A stretch of 37,888 bases of DNA from UBA4735 sp036569845 (lineage in GTDB: Bacteria; Chloroflexota; Limnocylindria; P2-11E), in the NCBI GenBank assembly GCA_036569845.1, contig DATCPY010000066.1, forward strand, positions 1 to 37,888, given 5' to 3'. The notes below the pieces were generated by a model, which worked only from the letters and a program-made list of their open reading frames with translations, was not told the DNA's origin and did not search any database. The position numbers and the translations under genes were made by a program. Of this stretch, positions 17,050 through 26,943 are shown piece after piece. Within the stretch, counting starts at the first letter, position 1; each line of letters opens with the position of its first letter.

Positions 17050-17765
17050 GAGTACCTGCCGCGCACGCCGTTCCAACGGATGACGACGAGGTCTCGGAGC
17101 ATCACGGGCGTGTCGCGCAGGAACGAGACGCTCGTGTGCGCGCGCTGGTGGATCTCGACGGGCGTCTCGACGACGCGGTACCCGCGGCGTCGCGCGATGT
17201 ACAGCACCTCCGCGTCGAAGGCGAAGCCGGAGAGCGTCGCTCGTCCGAACAGATCCTTCGCGGCCTCGGCGGTGTACATCTTGCCGCCGCACTGCGTGTC
17301 GTTCACGTCGATCGGGATGATCGCGTGGACCGCCGTCCGGTAGACCCAGCCCATCACGACGCGCCACCAGGGGCGGTCGACCACCGAGCCCGGAACGTAT
17401 CGCGACGCCACCGCGATGTCGGCGCCGTCCTGGAGTGCCCGCATGAACGCGTCGATCGTCTCGACCGGGATGGTGAGGTCCGCGTCGAGGAAGACGATCG
17501 GGTCCCCGGACGCCGCGGCGACGCCGGCGCGCACGGCGCTGCCCTTCCCCGCGTGTGCGAGGTCGAGGTAGCGATAGCGGAGCTGCGCGTGCGGCAGATC
17601 CTCCACCGCGCTCGCGTACGTCCCCGCCGTGCCGTCGGTCGAGCCGTCGTCAGCGACGATGATCTCGGCCGCAAGCCCGCGGGCGCGGAAGTACTCAGCG
17701 CAGCGAGCGAGGCTCGCCGGCAGCCGGCGAGCCTCGTTGAACGCAGGAAGGATCAGAGAAAGGAC
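17046..17765 (-). CDS. ALG5-like family 2 glycosyltransferase, non-canonical start
   Basis: A GT-A fold glycosyltransferase resembling dolichyl-phosphate glucosyltransferase (ALG5), which makes polyprenyl-phosphate-linked sugar on the cytoplasmic face. It has LSLILPAFNEARRLP at the start, DDGSTD (39-44), the metal-binding DAD (94-96) and the ALG5-like NDTQCGGKMYT and FAFDAEVLYIARRRGYRV. The only canonical start (GTG at 17606) would delete the nucleotide-binding strand and DDGSTD. Upstream the frame is open to the pnp stop TAG, which is in the same frame, and contains no ATG, GTG or TTG. GTC at 17765 (GAGG nine bases before it) gives a family-like N-terminus of 239 residues; CTG at 17756 is the alternative. 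Readthrough from pnp cannot be excluded. Confidence 0.88.
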   Translation of the reverse strand, partial: VLSLILPAFNEARRLPASLARCAEYFRARGLAAEIIVADDGSTDGTAGTYASAVEDLPHAQLRYRYLDLAHAGKGSAVRAGVAAASGDPIVFLDADLTIPVETIDAFMRALQDGADIAVASRYVPGSVVDRPWWRVVMGWVYRTAVHAIIPIDVNDTQCGGKMYTAEAAKDLFGRATLSGFAFDAEVLYIARRRGYRVVETPVEIHQRAHTSVSFLRDTPVMLRDLVVIRWNGVRGRYS

Positions 17766-17771
17766 GGGCTG

Positions 17772-19982
<2,211 letters not shown>

Positions 19983-19989
19983 TATTTGG

Positions 19990-19993
19990 TCCT
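19990..19993 (-). promoter_or_regulatory. Ribosome binding site of pnp
   Basis: AGGA on the minus strand seven bases before the GTG at 19982. It fixes the GTG as the start of PNPase. Confidence 0.55.
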
Positions 19994-20011
19994 AGGGGTG
20001 CCGCGCCGTCC

Positions 20012-20287
20012 TTACCGACGGAGTCCGAGGCGTCCGATGATCTCCTGGTAGCGCTCGGGGCTCATACGGTGAAGGTAGGCGAGTAGCCGCCTGCGCTGTC
20101 CGACCATCATGAGCAGCCCGCGCCGACTGTGATTGTCGTGCGCGGCAGTGCGGAGATGCTCGGTCAGATGCTTGATCCGCTCGGTGAGGAGCGCGATCTG
20201 GACTTCCGGTGACCCGGTGTCCGTCTCGTGCTGGCGGTTCGCCTTGATGACCTCACTCTTCTGAGGAGCGGCTTCTGCGAGCGGCAC
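20012..20287 (-). CDS. rpsO: 30S ribosomal protein S15
   Basis: Binds the central domain of 16S rRNA early in small-subunit assembly. The 91-residue sequence has the S15 hallmarks DTGSPEVQIALLTERI and HDNHSRRGLLMMVGQRRRLLAYL. Standard S15 is 88-90 residues. Start GTG with AAAGGA six bases upstream. In many bacteria S15 represses its own mRNA through a leader structure; the leader here is short (about 40 bases if the proposed promoter is right) and I could not identify such a fold with confidence. Confidence 0.97.
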   Translation of the reverse strand: MPLAEAAPQKSEVIKANRQHETDTGSPEVQIALLTERIKHLTEHLRTAAHDNHSRRGLLMMVGQRRRLLAYLHRMSPERYQEIIGRLGLRR

Positions 20288-20293
20288 CCGTTG

Positions 20294-20299
20294 TCCTTT
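20294..20299 (-). promoter_or_regulatory. Ribosome binding site of rpsO
   Basis: AAAGGA on the minus strand, six bases before the GTG start of rpsO. Confidence 0.6.
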
Positions 20300-20301
20300 C
20301 C

Positions 20302-20319
20302 TAGATCTCTTAGATCTCT
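20302..20319. repeat. Tandem direct repeat, two copies of a 9-mer
   Basis: TAGATCTCT occurs twice in perfect tandem in the rpsO leader. Each unit contains the palindrome AGATCT, so on the minus strand the repeat sits just ahead of the rpsO ribosome binding site. A regulator site or an mRNA structural element are both possible. Confidence 0.6.
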
Positions 20320-20331
20320 ATTTCTGTTGAA

Positions 20332-20337
20332 AGTGTA
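20332..20337 (-). promoter_or_regulatory. Candidate -10 box for rpsO-pnp
   Basis: TACACT, preceded by GG, on the minus strand would start transcription near 20325, about 38 bases before rpsO. No convincing -35 is visible. The same GGTACACTT string occurs upstream of nusA. Confidence 0.35.
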
Positions 20338-20349
20338 CCGGAAACCGGT
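20337..20349. promoter_or_regulatory. Inverted repeat, candidate operator
   Basis: ACCGGAAACCGGT is a perfect 5+3+5 inverted repeat. It lies between the -35 and -10 of the exporter promoter and touches the proposed -10 box of rpsO. This is a classical place for a repressor or MerR-type activator. No regulator gene adjoins it. Confidence 0.45.
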
Positions 20350-20362
20350 CTACGGTGCCGAT

Positions 20363-21604
20363 GTGAACCGCGATTTCTGGCGCTTCTGGGTCGGCGAGAC
20401 GATCTCGGCCTTCGGCTCGTCATTCACCCAGTTCGCGATCCCGCTCCTGGTCTTCAAGCTCACCGGGTCGGCGATCTACCTCGCGGCCAGCGCCGCCCTG
20501 TTCACCGTCCCCCACCTCCTGTTCGGGCTCCTCATCGGCGCCTGGACCGACCGGACCGACCGGCGGCGGTTGATGATCGCCGTCGACCTGCTGCACGGCG
20601 CCGCCGTCGCGTCCGTCCCGATCGCCGCCGCGGCCGGTGTGCTGAGCGTGTGGTGGATCCTCGCCGCGGTCTTCGTGTCCTCGACGCTCGGCATCTTCTT
20701 CGACGCCGCGTCCTTCGGGGCGATCCCGAGTTTGGTCGAGAAGGGCGACCTCGTGACCGCGAACGGCCGGATCCAGGCGACGTTCGCCGGCGCGTCCGTC
20801 CTGGGCCCCCTCGTCGCCGGCGCGCTGCTCGTCGTGCTGCCGGTCGACCAGCTGCTGGTCGTCGACGCCGCCACGTTCGTGGCCTCGGCGATCGCGCTCT
20901 CGCTGATCCGCCGGCCGTTCAACGCGCCACTCACCGCGCGAAGCACGACGATCCGCCAGGACGTCGTCGAGGGGCTGCGCTACGTCCTGCGGCATCCGGT
21001 GCTGCGGAACATCTCCGCGATGATGGCCCTGGTCAACCTCGTATCGGTGACCGCGTTCGCGCAGCTGGTGCTGCTCGCGAAGGAACGCTACGCAGCGACG
21101 GACTCGGAGATCGGGCTGCTCTTCGCCGCGGGCGGGGTCGGCGTGGTGCTGTTCTCGCTGGCGGCGGGTCCGCTTCGCACGCGCTGGAGCTTCGGCACCG
21201 TCGCACTCGGTGCGCTGATGGTGTCCGGGCTCCTGACCGTCGGGCTCGCCTACGCGCCGACGTTCCCCGTTGCCGTAGCCCTCTGGGGTCTCAGCGCAGG
21301 GCTCGGCACGATGTTCAACATCAACACCGGCAGCCTCCGCCAGGCGATCGTGCCCAACCACATGCTCGGCCGGATCATCACCATCGCGATGGTCCTCGCC
21401 TGGTCAGCGAATCCGATCGGTGCGATCGCCGGCGGCGTCGCGGTGGATCGGACGCACGACGTGCAGCTCGTCTACGCCGTCATCGGCGTGCTCATGTTCC
21501 TGATCCCGCTCTACTTCCGCTTGTTCAGCCCGCTCGGCCACGCCGAGCGGTATCTGACGGCACCGGACCCGCTAGTCCAGCCCCTGGCCGCCGACCGGAC
21601 GTAG
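20363..21604 (+). CDS. MFS transporter, drug-exporter-like (MFS_3/EntS type)
   Basis: A 413-residue 12-helix transporter of the DHA3/EntS-like group, mainly exporters of drugs, siderophores or macrolides. The N-terminus RDFWRFWVGETISAFGSSFT, the loop 2-3 signature GAWTDRTDRRRLM and the internal GNGRIQATF-like segment (TANGRIQATFAGASVLGPL) are typical of the group. The substrate is unknown. The GTG at 20363 was chosen because the first helix follows directly; the open frame upstream overlaps rpsO antisense. The only plus-strand gene between the two long minus-strand operons. Its 3' end overlaps the convergent ABM gene by 33 bases. Confidence 0.88.
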   Translation: MNRDFWRFWVGETISAFGSSFTQFAIPLLVFKLTGSAIYLAASAALFTVPHLLFGLLIGAWTDRTDRRRLMIAVDLLHGAAVASVPIAAAAGVLSVWWILAAVFVSSTLGIFFDAASFGAIPSLVEKGDLVTANGRIQATFAGASVLGPLVAGALLVVLPVDQLLVVDAATFVASAIALSLIRRPFNAPLTARSTTIRQDVVEGLRYVLRHPVLRNISAMMALVNLVSVTAFAQLVLLAKERYAATDSEIGLLFAAGGVGVVLFSLAAGPLRTRWSFGTVALGALMVSGLLTVGLAYAPTFPVAVALWGLSAGLGTMFNINTGSLRQAIVPNHMLGRIITIAMVLAWSANPIGAIAGGVAVDRTHDVQLVYAVIGVLMFLIPLYFRLFSPLGHAERYLTAPDPLVQPLAADRT

Positions 21605-21871
21605 CTCGACCGACTCCCCCATCCCGGCGATGAACGGGCGGGCCTTCGCGATCAGCGTGCGCACGCGCTCGAGCTGCAGTGACGCATCGTGCGCAGCCTT
21701 GTCGTCCCAGACCTCGAAGATCGCGATCGCGTCGGGCTCGGACGGGACCTCGCTCACGACGTAGAGCCGACAGCCGGGCATCGGCTCGCCCCGCGTGCCC
21801 TCACGCAGGAGCGCGAGGAGGGCGTCGCGCCGGCCGGCCGTCGCGACCATCTTCCCCTGCAAGCCGTACAT
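21572..21871 (-). CDS. Antibiotic biosynthesis monooxygenase (ABM)-fold protein
   Basis: A 99-residue dimeric alpha+beta barrel protein. It opens with GLQGKMVATAGRRDALLALL, followed by PGCRLYVVSEV and AIAIFEVWDDKAAHDASL, the ABM/YgiN pattern. Members range from quinone monooxygenases to proteins of unknown role, and the function here is open. ATG in a TGATG overlap with ribF makes it the last gene of the nusA operon. The C-terminal 33 bases overlap the opposite MFS gene. Confidence 0.88.
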   Translation of the reverse strand: MYGLQGKMVATAGRRDALLALLREGTRGEPMPGCRLYVVSEVPSEPDAIAIFEVWDDKAAHDASLQLERVRTLIAKARPFIAGMGESVELRPVGGQGLD

Positions 21872-22782
21872 CAGCGGAGCGCCAGCCGCGTCTGCTCGAC
21901 GTCCTTCGCGATCTGTGCCGCGAGCTCGTCGGCGCTGTCGAAGCGCAGCTCGTCGCGCAGCCGCTCGACGAACGCGATCGATGCCTCCTGGCCGTAGACG
22001 TCGCTGTTGAAGTCGAGGATGTAGGCCTCGAGCTTCCGGGGCCCGCCACCGAACGTCGGCCGCACGCCGAGGCTCGACGCAGCGCGGTACCGCGTGCCGC
22101 CGAGCATGACCCAGGTGGCGTAGATCCCGTCGTGCGGCAGGAGCTTGTCCGGCGGCGTCGCGACGTTGATCGTCGGGAACCCGAGCGCCCGGCCGCGCTG
22201 CTCCCCCTTCACGATCGTGCCGGTGGCCGCGTACGGCCGGCCGAGCAGCGCCTGCGCGGTGGCGAGGTCGCCCTGGCGCAGCGCCTGACGGATGCGCGTG
22301 GAGCTGACGACCGCGCCGGCGATCGAGATCGGCTCGACGACCGTGACCGCGAAGTGATACGTCTCGCCGAGCGTCCGCAGCGCCGGAACTGCGCCTTCGC
22401 GGCCGTGGCCGAACTGGAAGTCCGGCCCGACGACGATGCGCTGGACGTCGCCGGCCGCCGTCACTCGCTTGATGAACGCCTCCGCCGACTGCTGCGAGAA
22501 CGCCTTGTCGAAGGTGAACACGATCACGCCGGCCGCTCCCGCTTGCTCGAGCAGGTCGGCACGCTCGGGCGCGTCCACGAGCGTCGACTGTGGCGGATCC
22601 TGCGCGAGCACCTGGGCGGGCAACGGATCGAACGTCGCCGCCATCGGCGTTGCGCCTGCGGCCCGCGCGCCGCCGACCAGCCGGCGGATGAGCGCCTGAT
22701 GGCCGAGGTGGACTCCGTCGAAGACGCCGACGGCGAGATGCAGCGGCCCCGTGGGCCAGCCGGTGAAGTCGTGGAGGACTAT
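21871..22782 (-). CDS. ribF: Bifunctional riboflavin kinase / FAD synthetase, non-canonical start
   Basis: Makes FMN from riboflavin and then FAD. The N-terminal nucleotidyltransferase domain has GVFDGVHLGHQALI with the HxGH motif at 25-28 and SSTRIRQAL near 120; the C-terminal kinase has GRALGFPTINV. The first canonical start in frame (ATG at 22644) would delete HxGH. Between it and an upstream TGA there is no ATG, GTG or TTG. Comparison with family N-termini places the start at ATA 22782, giving 303 residues. This ATA overlaps the stop of the upstream gene as ATAG and has GGAG six bases before it. CTG at 22743 would give a shorter protein that still keeps the motif. Enzyme identity is secure; the start is inferred. 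Confidence 0.93.
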   Translation of the reverse strand: MVLHDFTGWPTGPLHLAVGVFDGVHLGHQALIRRLVGGARAAGATPMAATFDPLPAQVLAQDPPQSTLVDAPERADLLEQAGAAGVIVFTFDKAFSQQSAEAFIKRVTAAGDVQRIVVGPDFQFGHGREGAVPALRTLGETYHFAVTVVEPISIAGAVVSSTRIRQALRQGDLATAQALLGRPYAATGTIVKGEQRGRALGFPTINVATPPDKLLPHDGIYATWVMLGGTRYRAASSLGVRPTFGGGPRKLEAYILDFNSDVYGQEASIAFVERLRDELRFDSADELAAQIAKDVEQTRLALR

Positions 22783-24209
22783 TCGACGCTCCGCGCTTCG
22801 ACCGCGGTCGCCTCACGGGCGGCCATGCTCAGCTGAGGCGAACGGTCGGGCAGTGGCGGCCTTCGACGCCGCGCGGTCCGTTGCGGCCGTGATTCTCGCA
22901 GGAGCAATGGAATGGCCGTAGCGACGGCGAGGATGTACCCGAGATAGTTGCCCTGGAAATAGCGACCGAAGAAGAGGAAGGCCAGCAGGGTGAAGGCGTA
23001 CCCCATGAGCATCCGGGCGATCGTCGGCGTCCGCCACAGCCGGACCAGCGTGTACAGAGCGATCGGCGCGGCGATCGCGATCTCGATCGCGGCGAACGGG
23101 AAGTCCGCCTGCCGGTACTCGATGACGCCGAGCTGCAGCAGCAGCGCCGAGAAGCCCATGCCGGAGATCGGATAGGTCCAGGCCGCGCCGCCGGCGTTGT
23201 AGCGGACGACGTCGTCGTAGAACGCGTTCCAGTCGTTCACCAAGAACGGCGCGAATGTCACGGCGAGGAACACGACTGCCGGTAGCGTCGGGCGCAGCGC
23301 CCGCAGCGCCTGGCCCACGGTCTTCGGCTTGCGGGACGCGATCAGGTAGATCGCGAGGAACGGGAGGAGGAACAACGCGTGGAGCTTCGCGGCGGCGGCC
23401 GCGGCGATCGCGAGCGAGGCCCACGATCGCCGCTCGCGCTGCAGGAGGACGATCCCGGCGAACAGGAAGAGCAGGACGAAAAAGTCGTTGCGCCCTTCGA
23501 CGACGAACGGGAACAGCTGCGGGTTGAGGCCGACGAGCGCCACGAGCGCGAGCCGGTGGTCGGTGCGCTTCACCAGTAGCGGGAGGATGGCGAGGGTCGC
23601 GACGAACGCCGGCAGGTAGAGGTACCGCTGATCCCAGAAGATCCCGAGGTGGTCGAAGGCCCAGACGAACGGGACCGTCACGAGGAACAGGAACGGGAAG
23701 TAGGTGAGGTGATAGAGCGCCGGGTTGTTGACCATCGGCCAGTAATAGAGCGGCGTGTCGAGGTAGTCGGTGGCGTACGGGTTGTGCCCAGCGAGGAGCT
23801 TCCGGGCCGCCTCTTCGATCATGAGCGCGCCGTCGTGGATGTACGTGTATGGCTTGCCGGTCTCGCGAAGGACGATCGAGGCGATCGTGGGCGCGATGAC
23901 GAATACGACGAGGATCAGCCCCAGATGGACCCACCGCGCGCGTGGAGTGAACGACGCGCCCTGCCGGCGGTCCCGGAACGGGTAGCCGAACGCGACGACC
24001 GCAGCGAGCCCGAGGAACACCGGTCCGCCGATGCCTGGGAACAGCCGCCAGAGCGTCTCATCGCTGGTCGCGGCAACGGTCGTGTGATTCGCGAACAGCA
24101 GGAGCCAGTTCGCGATCGCGACGGTGCCGACGACCTTGGCGTCGAGCGACATCGCCCGCCACGCCTCGAGCAGCCAGCGGGCCGCCCGTTCTGCGCCCCG
24201 GATGATCAT
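22779..24209 (-). CDS. GT-C-type polytopic membrane glycosyltransferase
   Basis: A 476-residue integral membrane protein with about ten hydrophobic helices. The pattern fits GT-C enzymes (DUF2029/mannosyltransferase-like), which use polyprenyl-phosphate sugars on the outer face. Conserved-looking acidic loops are ATSDETLW near residue 50 and YIHDGALMIEEAARKLLAGH with NPYATDY, followed by VEGRNDFFVLLFLF. The tail is basic and cytoplasmic. The acceptor is unknown. The ATG at 24209 overlaps the truB stop as ATGA; a TTG at 24224 is less likely. Its presence inside the conserved truB-ribF junction is unusual. The ALG5-like enzyme elsewhere in the window could supply its donor. Confidence 0.82.
   Translation of the reverse strand: MIIRGAERAARWLLEAWRAMSLDAKVVGTVAIANWLLLFANHTTVAATSDETLWRLFPGIGGPVFLGLAAVVAFGYPFRDRRQGASFTPRARWVHLGLILVVFVIAPTIASIVLRETGKPYTYIHDGALMIEEAARKLLAGHNPYATDYLDTPLYYWPMVNNPALYHLTYFPFLFLVTVPFVWAFDHLGIFWDQRYLYLPAFVATLAILPLLVKRTDHRLALVALVGLNPQLFPFVVEGRNDFFVLLFLFAGIVLLQRERRSWASLAIAAAAAAKLHALFLLPFLAIYLIASRKPKTVGQALRALRPTLPAVVFLAVTFAPFLVNDWNAFYDDVVRYNAGGAAWTYPISGMGFSALLLQLGVIEYRQADFPFAAIEIAIAAPIALYTLVRLWRTPTIARMLMGYAFTLLAFLFFGRYFQGNYLGYILAVATAIPLLLRESRPQRTARRRRPPLPDRSPQLSMAAREATAVEARSVE
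22789..22792 (-). promoter_or_regulatory. Shine-Dalgarno-like GGAG deciding the ribF start
   Basis: GGAG on the minus strand, inside the end of the GT-C gene, six bases before the ATA at 22782. It favours ATA over the CTG at 22743 as the initiation codon. Confidence 0.45.
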
Positions 24210-24976
24210 GCGGATGGCCCCCAAGTCGCGAGCAGCTCCGCGGCGGGTGCCGTGCGGAATCGCTCCGCCAACGGGAGGATACGGTCGTCCGCGTCGCGGA
24301 GCGTCACCGCAGCCGGAGGGGTGGCCCGCAGGGTCTCGACATCGAGTGCGTCATCGATCGTGAGCGCGCCTACCGCGAGGCGCCGGAGGCCCCCGAGGTG
24401 CGCCGCGGACCCGACCGCGCGACCGATGTCGCGAGCCAGGGAGCGGATGTACGTGCCGGTAGAGCAGACGACGAGCAGCCGCAGCGCCGGCGCATCCCAG
24501 CTGGCGATCGCGAGACGCTCGACGGTCACAGCGCGCGCCGCAAGCTCCATCGTCTCGCCGGCCCGCGCGCGCGAATATGCCCGCCGGCCGTCCACCTTCA
24601 CCGCGGCGAACGCCGGCGGGACCTGTGCCTGCACACCGCGGAACGGCGCGAGCGCCGCATCGAGCGCATCGATCGACAGCGCCGGCGGCTCGGCCTCGCG
24701 CGTCGCAGTGCCCTCTCGGTCGTCCGTCGTCGTCTCGCTTCCGAACGTCACGATCGCGGCGTAGACCTTGGACGCCGTGTGCAGGCGATCGGCGAACTTG
24801 GTCGCGCTCCCGACCAGGAGCGGCAGCACGCCGGTCGCGAGCGGGTCGAGGGTGCCGCCATGGCCCACCCGCTTCGCGCCGAGCGATCGCCGGGCGACCG
24901 CGACGACATCGAATGAGGTCCAGCCCAGGGGCTTGTCCACCGCGAGGATGCCGGCCAGACCGGCCGAGGCTTCCAT
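24206..24976 (-). CDS. truB: tRNA pseudouridine-55 synthase
   Basis: Converts U55 in the T-loop of tRNAs to pseudouridine. The catalytic Asp44 lies in GHGGTLDPLATGVLPLLVG, with the leading GILAVDKPLGWTSFDVV typical of TruB. VPPAFAAVKVDGRRAYSRAR and CSTGTYIRSLARDIG are further conserved segments. The 256 residues are shorter than E. coli TruB (314) and fit the form with a reduced C-terminal region. ATG start, nine bases after the upstream methyltransferase stop. Confidence 0.96.
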   Translation of the reverse strand: MEASAGLAGILAVDKPLGWTSFDVVAVARRSLGAKRVGHGGTLDPLATGVLPLLVGSATKFADRLHTASKVYAAIVTFGSETTTDDREGTATREAEPPALSIDALDAALAPFRGVQAQVPPAFAAVKVDGRRAYSRARAGETMELAARAVTVERLAIASWDAPALRLLVVCSTGTYIRSLARDIGRAVGSAAHLGGLRRLAVGALTIDDALDVETLRATPPAAVTLRDADDRILPLAERFRTAPAAELLATWGPSA

Positions 24977-24985
24977 CTCCGGGTC

Positions 24986-25978
24986 TTAGGCCGCTGCGCG
25001 CGCGACGATCACATCGGTCAGCGATGAGATCGCCCGCGATCTGAGCCGCTCGCCCACCCAGCCGGTGTCTCGCAGGGCCTGCATGAAGTACGAGCGGTCG
25101 AAGCCGAGTTCGAGCCAACCGAGCTGTCGCATGGCCCAGAGCGACTGGCCGTCCAGCCGGAGGCCCCAGGGATACGGAAGGTCCACGATCGGTTCGGCGA
25201 CGAAGAGCACGACGCCGCCCTCGGCCAGAAGGTCGTGCAGCTGCCTGAGCAGGCGTCGGTGGTCCTGGCAGTGGTGGAACGACTCGAAGAACAGGATCAC
25301 ATCGAAACGCCGCTGGGACGTGAACTCCAGCATGTCGGCCGTCTCGAGCGTCAACCGCTCCGCGTGGAGGGCACAACGTTGCGCGATGAGATCGATGAAC
25401 GCCGGATCGATCTCGACCGCGGTGACGTCGTACCCGGTCTGGAGCAGCGCCTGGGTGGTGTTGCCCCAGCCTGGGCCGAACTCGAGGATGCGCGCCGGCG
25501 GTGGCAGCGGGATCGCCTTCAGCAGGAATCCGAGCAGGATCAGCTGATCGCCCACCACCTCGGGAGTCCGCGTGCGATACGGGAACGGAGACCGGAGGCC
25601 CTCGGCGAGATCAAAGATCGACCGTTCGCAGGCCGGGGTGTAGGGCTTCCCGGTGAGTCGCTCGTAGAGGGAGAGCTCGTGCTCGCGGTAGGCGGGCGAA
25701 GCCGGATCGCGCGGCCGCGGGTCGCTGACGACGAACTCGATCCCGTCCAGCACGCGACGCCCGTCTGCCTCCGATCTCTGGAAGGCCTCGTACGCCTCGC
25801 GTAGCGCGACGTCGAGAGCAGCAAGGTCGCGGATCCGGCGGACCTTCCCTCGCCGGCGCAGCTTGCGCACGGCGACACGGGCCGCACGCGGCGTCCGATC
25901 GAGGGCATACGCCTTGAGCTCGCGTCGCAGGTTGGCCCCGAGCTGCGTCGACGAGCGTCGAGCGGGGGTCGGGCTCAC
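24986..25978 (-). CDS. SAM-dependent methyltransferase with an extra N-terminal domain
   Basis: A 330-residue protein. The C-terminal half is a class I methyltransferase with motif I ILEFGPGWGNTTQALL (about residues 165-180), EIDPAF, and FDVILFFESFHHCQD in motif IV. The first 155 residues are not recognised: a basic start (RRELKAYALDRTPRAARVAVRK) and a helical segment with HELSLYERLTGKPYTP. Such layouts occur in methyltransferases of glycan biosynthesis, but the substrate is unknown. It sits between nrnA and truB, which usually adjoin. GTG start overlaps the nrnA stop as GTGA, so it is translated with the operon. Confidence 0.85.
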   Translation of the reverse strand: MSPTPARRSSTQLGANLRRELKAYALDRTPRAARVAVRKLRRRGKVRRIRDLAALDVALREAYEAFQRSEADGRRVLDGIEFVVSDPRPRDPASPAYREHELSLYERLTGKPYTPACERSIFDLAEGLRSPFPYRTRTPEVVGDQLILLGFLLKAIPLPPPARILEFGPGWGNTTQALLQTGYDVTAVEIDPAFIDLIAQRCALHAERLTLETADMLEFTSQRRFDVILFFESFHHCQDHRRLLRQLHDLLAEGGVVLFVAEPIVDLPYPWGLRLDGQSLWAMRQLGWLELGFDRSYFMQALRDTGWVGERLRSRAISSLTDVIVARAAA

Positions 25979-26943
25979 GCCGGCTGTCGGGCCCGGTCGA
26001 GCGCCTCGCGTGTCGCGGCGAGCACCCGCTCGCGGATCGCGGCGTGGTCACTGCCGGGGATGAGCGCGCCCGCCGCGCGGACATGTCCCCCACCGCCGAA
26101 TGCGGCCATGAGCGCGGACGCGTCGACGGACGGCGCGGAGGCCGACGTGCGGCAGGACACCTTTACCGGGCCGGTGGCGCCGCTGAACAGGAGCGCCACG
26201 CGCATGCCCTTGCTCCGCGCGATCTGCTCCACCAGACCAGACAGGTCTTCCTCTAGAGCGTCGGCCTGCGCGATGTCGTCCGTCTCGATCCAGGTCCACA
26301 CGAGCAGGCCGTCGAACTCGCGGACGAGGCGCGAGAACGCGAAGCCCCAGAGCTTGAGGGCCTCGAACCGCTTGTTGCGGAAGACGTTGTAGGTGATGGA
26401 TTGCAGATCGGCGCCGGCCTCCCGCAGCATGGCGGCCCGTTCGAGCGCGCGCTTGTCGGTGTTCGGGAACTGGAATGAGCCGGTGTCGGTCATGATCGCG
26501 ACCAGCGCTGCGGTCGCCATGTCCGGCGTCCAGCCGACGCCGAGCGCGTCGATCACGCGGCCGACCATCTCACCCGTCGCGGCGCTGGTGACGTCGACGA
26601 AGTTCGCGTCGCCGAACGCGGTGTTCGTCGCATGGTGGTCGATGTCCGCGATCTTCGGTCCGGCCGGCAGCGCGAATTTCGCGCGCTCGGGCTCGCCGAA
26701 GTCGAGGCAGACGATGAGGTCGACGTCCGCCGCCGGCGCCGTCTGGGTGTAGCGGTCCGCCGACGCGAGGAACCGGATCGCGTCGGGCACCGGATCGGCG
26801 CAGTGCCAGGAGACGCGCTTCCCCATCCGTTCGAGCGCCAGACCGAGCGCGAGGGATGAGCCGATGGTGTCCGGATCCGGATCGCGGTGCGAGACCAGCG
26901 CGATGCGGTCAGCGGCGCGGATCGCGTCCAGGACCGCGTTCAT
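25975..26943 (-). CDS. nrnA: DHH-family oligoribonuclease / pAp phosphatase
   Basis: A manganese-dependent phosphoesterase that degrades very short RNAs and dephosphorylates pAp. The DHH domain shows SHRDPDPDTIGS (His19, Asp23, Asp25) and IDHHATN (Asp102-His103-His104). The DHHA1 domain carries GGGGHVRAAG near residue 290. The 322 residues match NrnA. ATG start overlapping rbfA as ATGA. The rbfA-nrnA-truB order is standard in many monoderm bacteria and supports the call. With RNase J and PNPase it completes the RNA-decay set in this window. Confidence 0.94.
   Translation of the reverse strand: MNAVLDAIRAADRIALVSHRDPDPDTIGSSLALGLALERMGKRVSWHCADPVPDAIRFLASADRYTQTAPAADVDLIVCLDFGEPERAKFALPAGPKIADIDHHATNTAFGDANFVDVTSAATGEMVGRVIDALGVGWTPDMATAALVAIMTDTGSFQFPNTDKRALERAAMLREAGADLQSITYNVFRNKRFEALKLWGFAFSRLVREFDGLLVWTWIETDDIAQADALEEDLSGLVEQIARSKGMRVALLFSGATGPVKVSCRTSASAPSVDASALMAAFGGGGHVRAAGALIPGSDHAAIRERVLAATREALDRARQPA

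Larger units (their letters stand above)
20327..20356 (+). promoter_or_regulatory. Candidate promoter of the MFS exporter
   Basis: TTGAAA (20327-20332, five of six bases of the -35 consensus) and TACGGT (20351-20356) are separated by 18 bases. Transcription would begin near 20363, at or next to the GTG start, so the mRNA may be leaderless, which fits the absence of a Shine-Dalgarno sequence. Confidence 0.45.
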
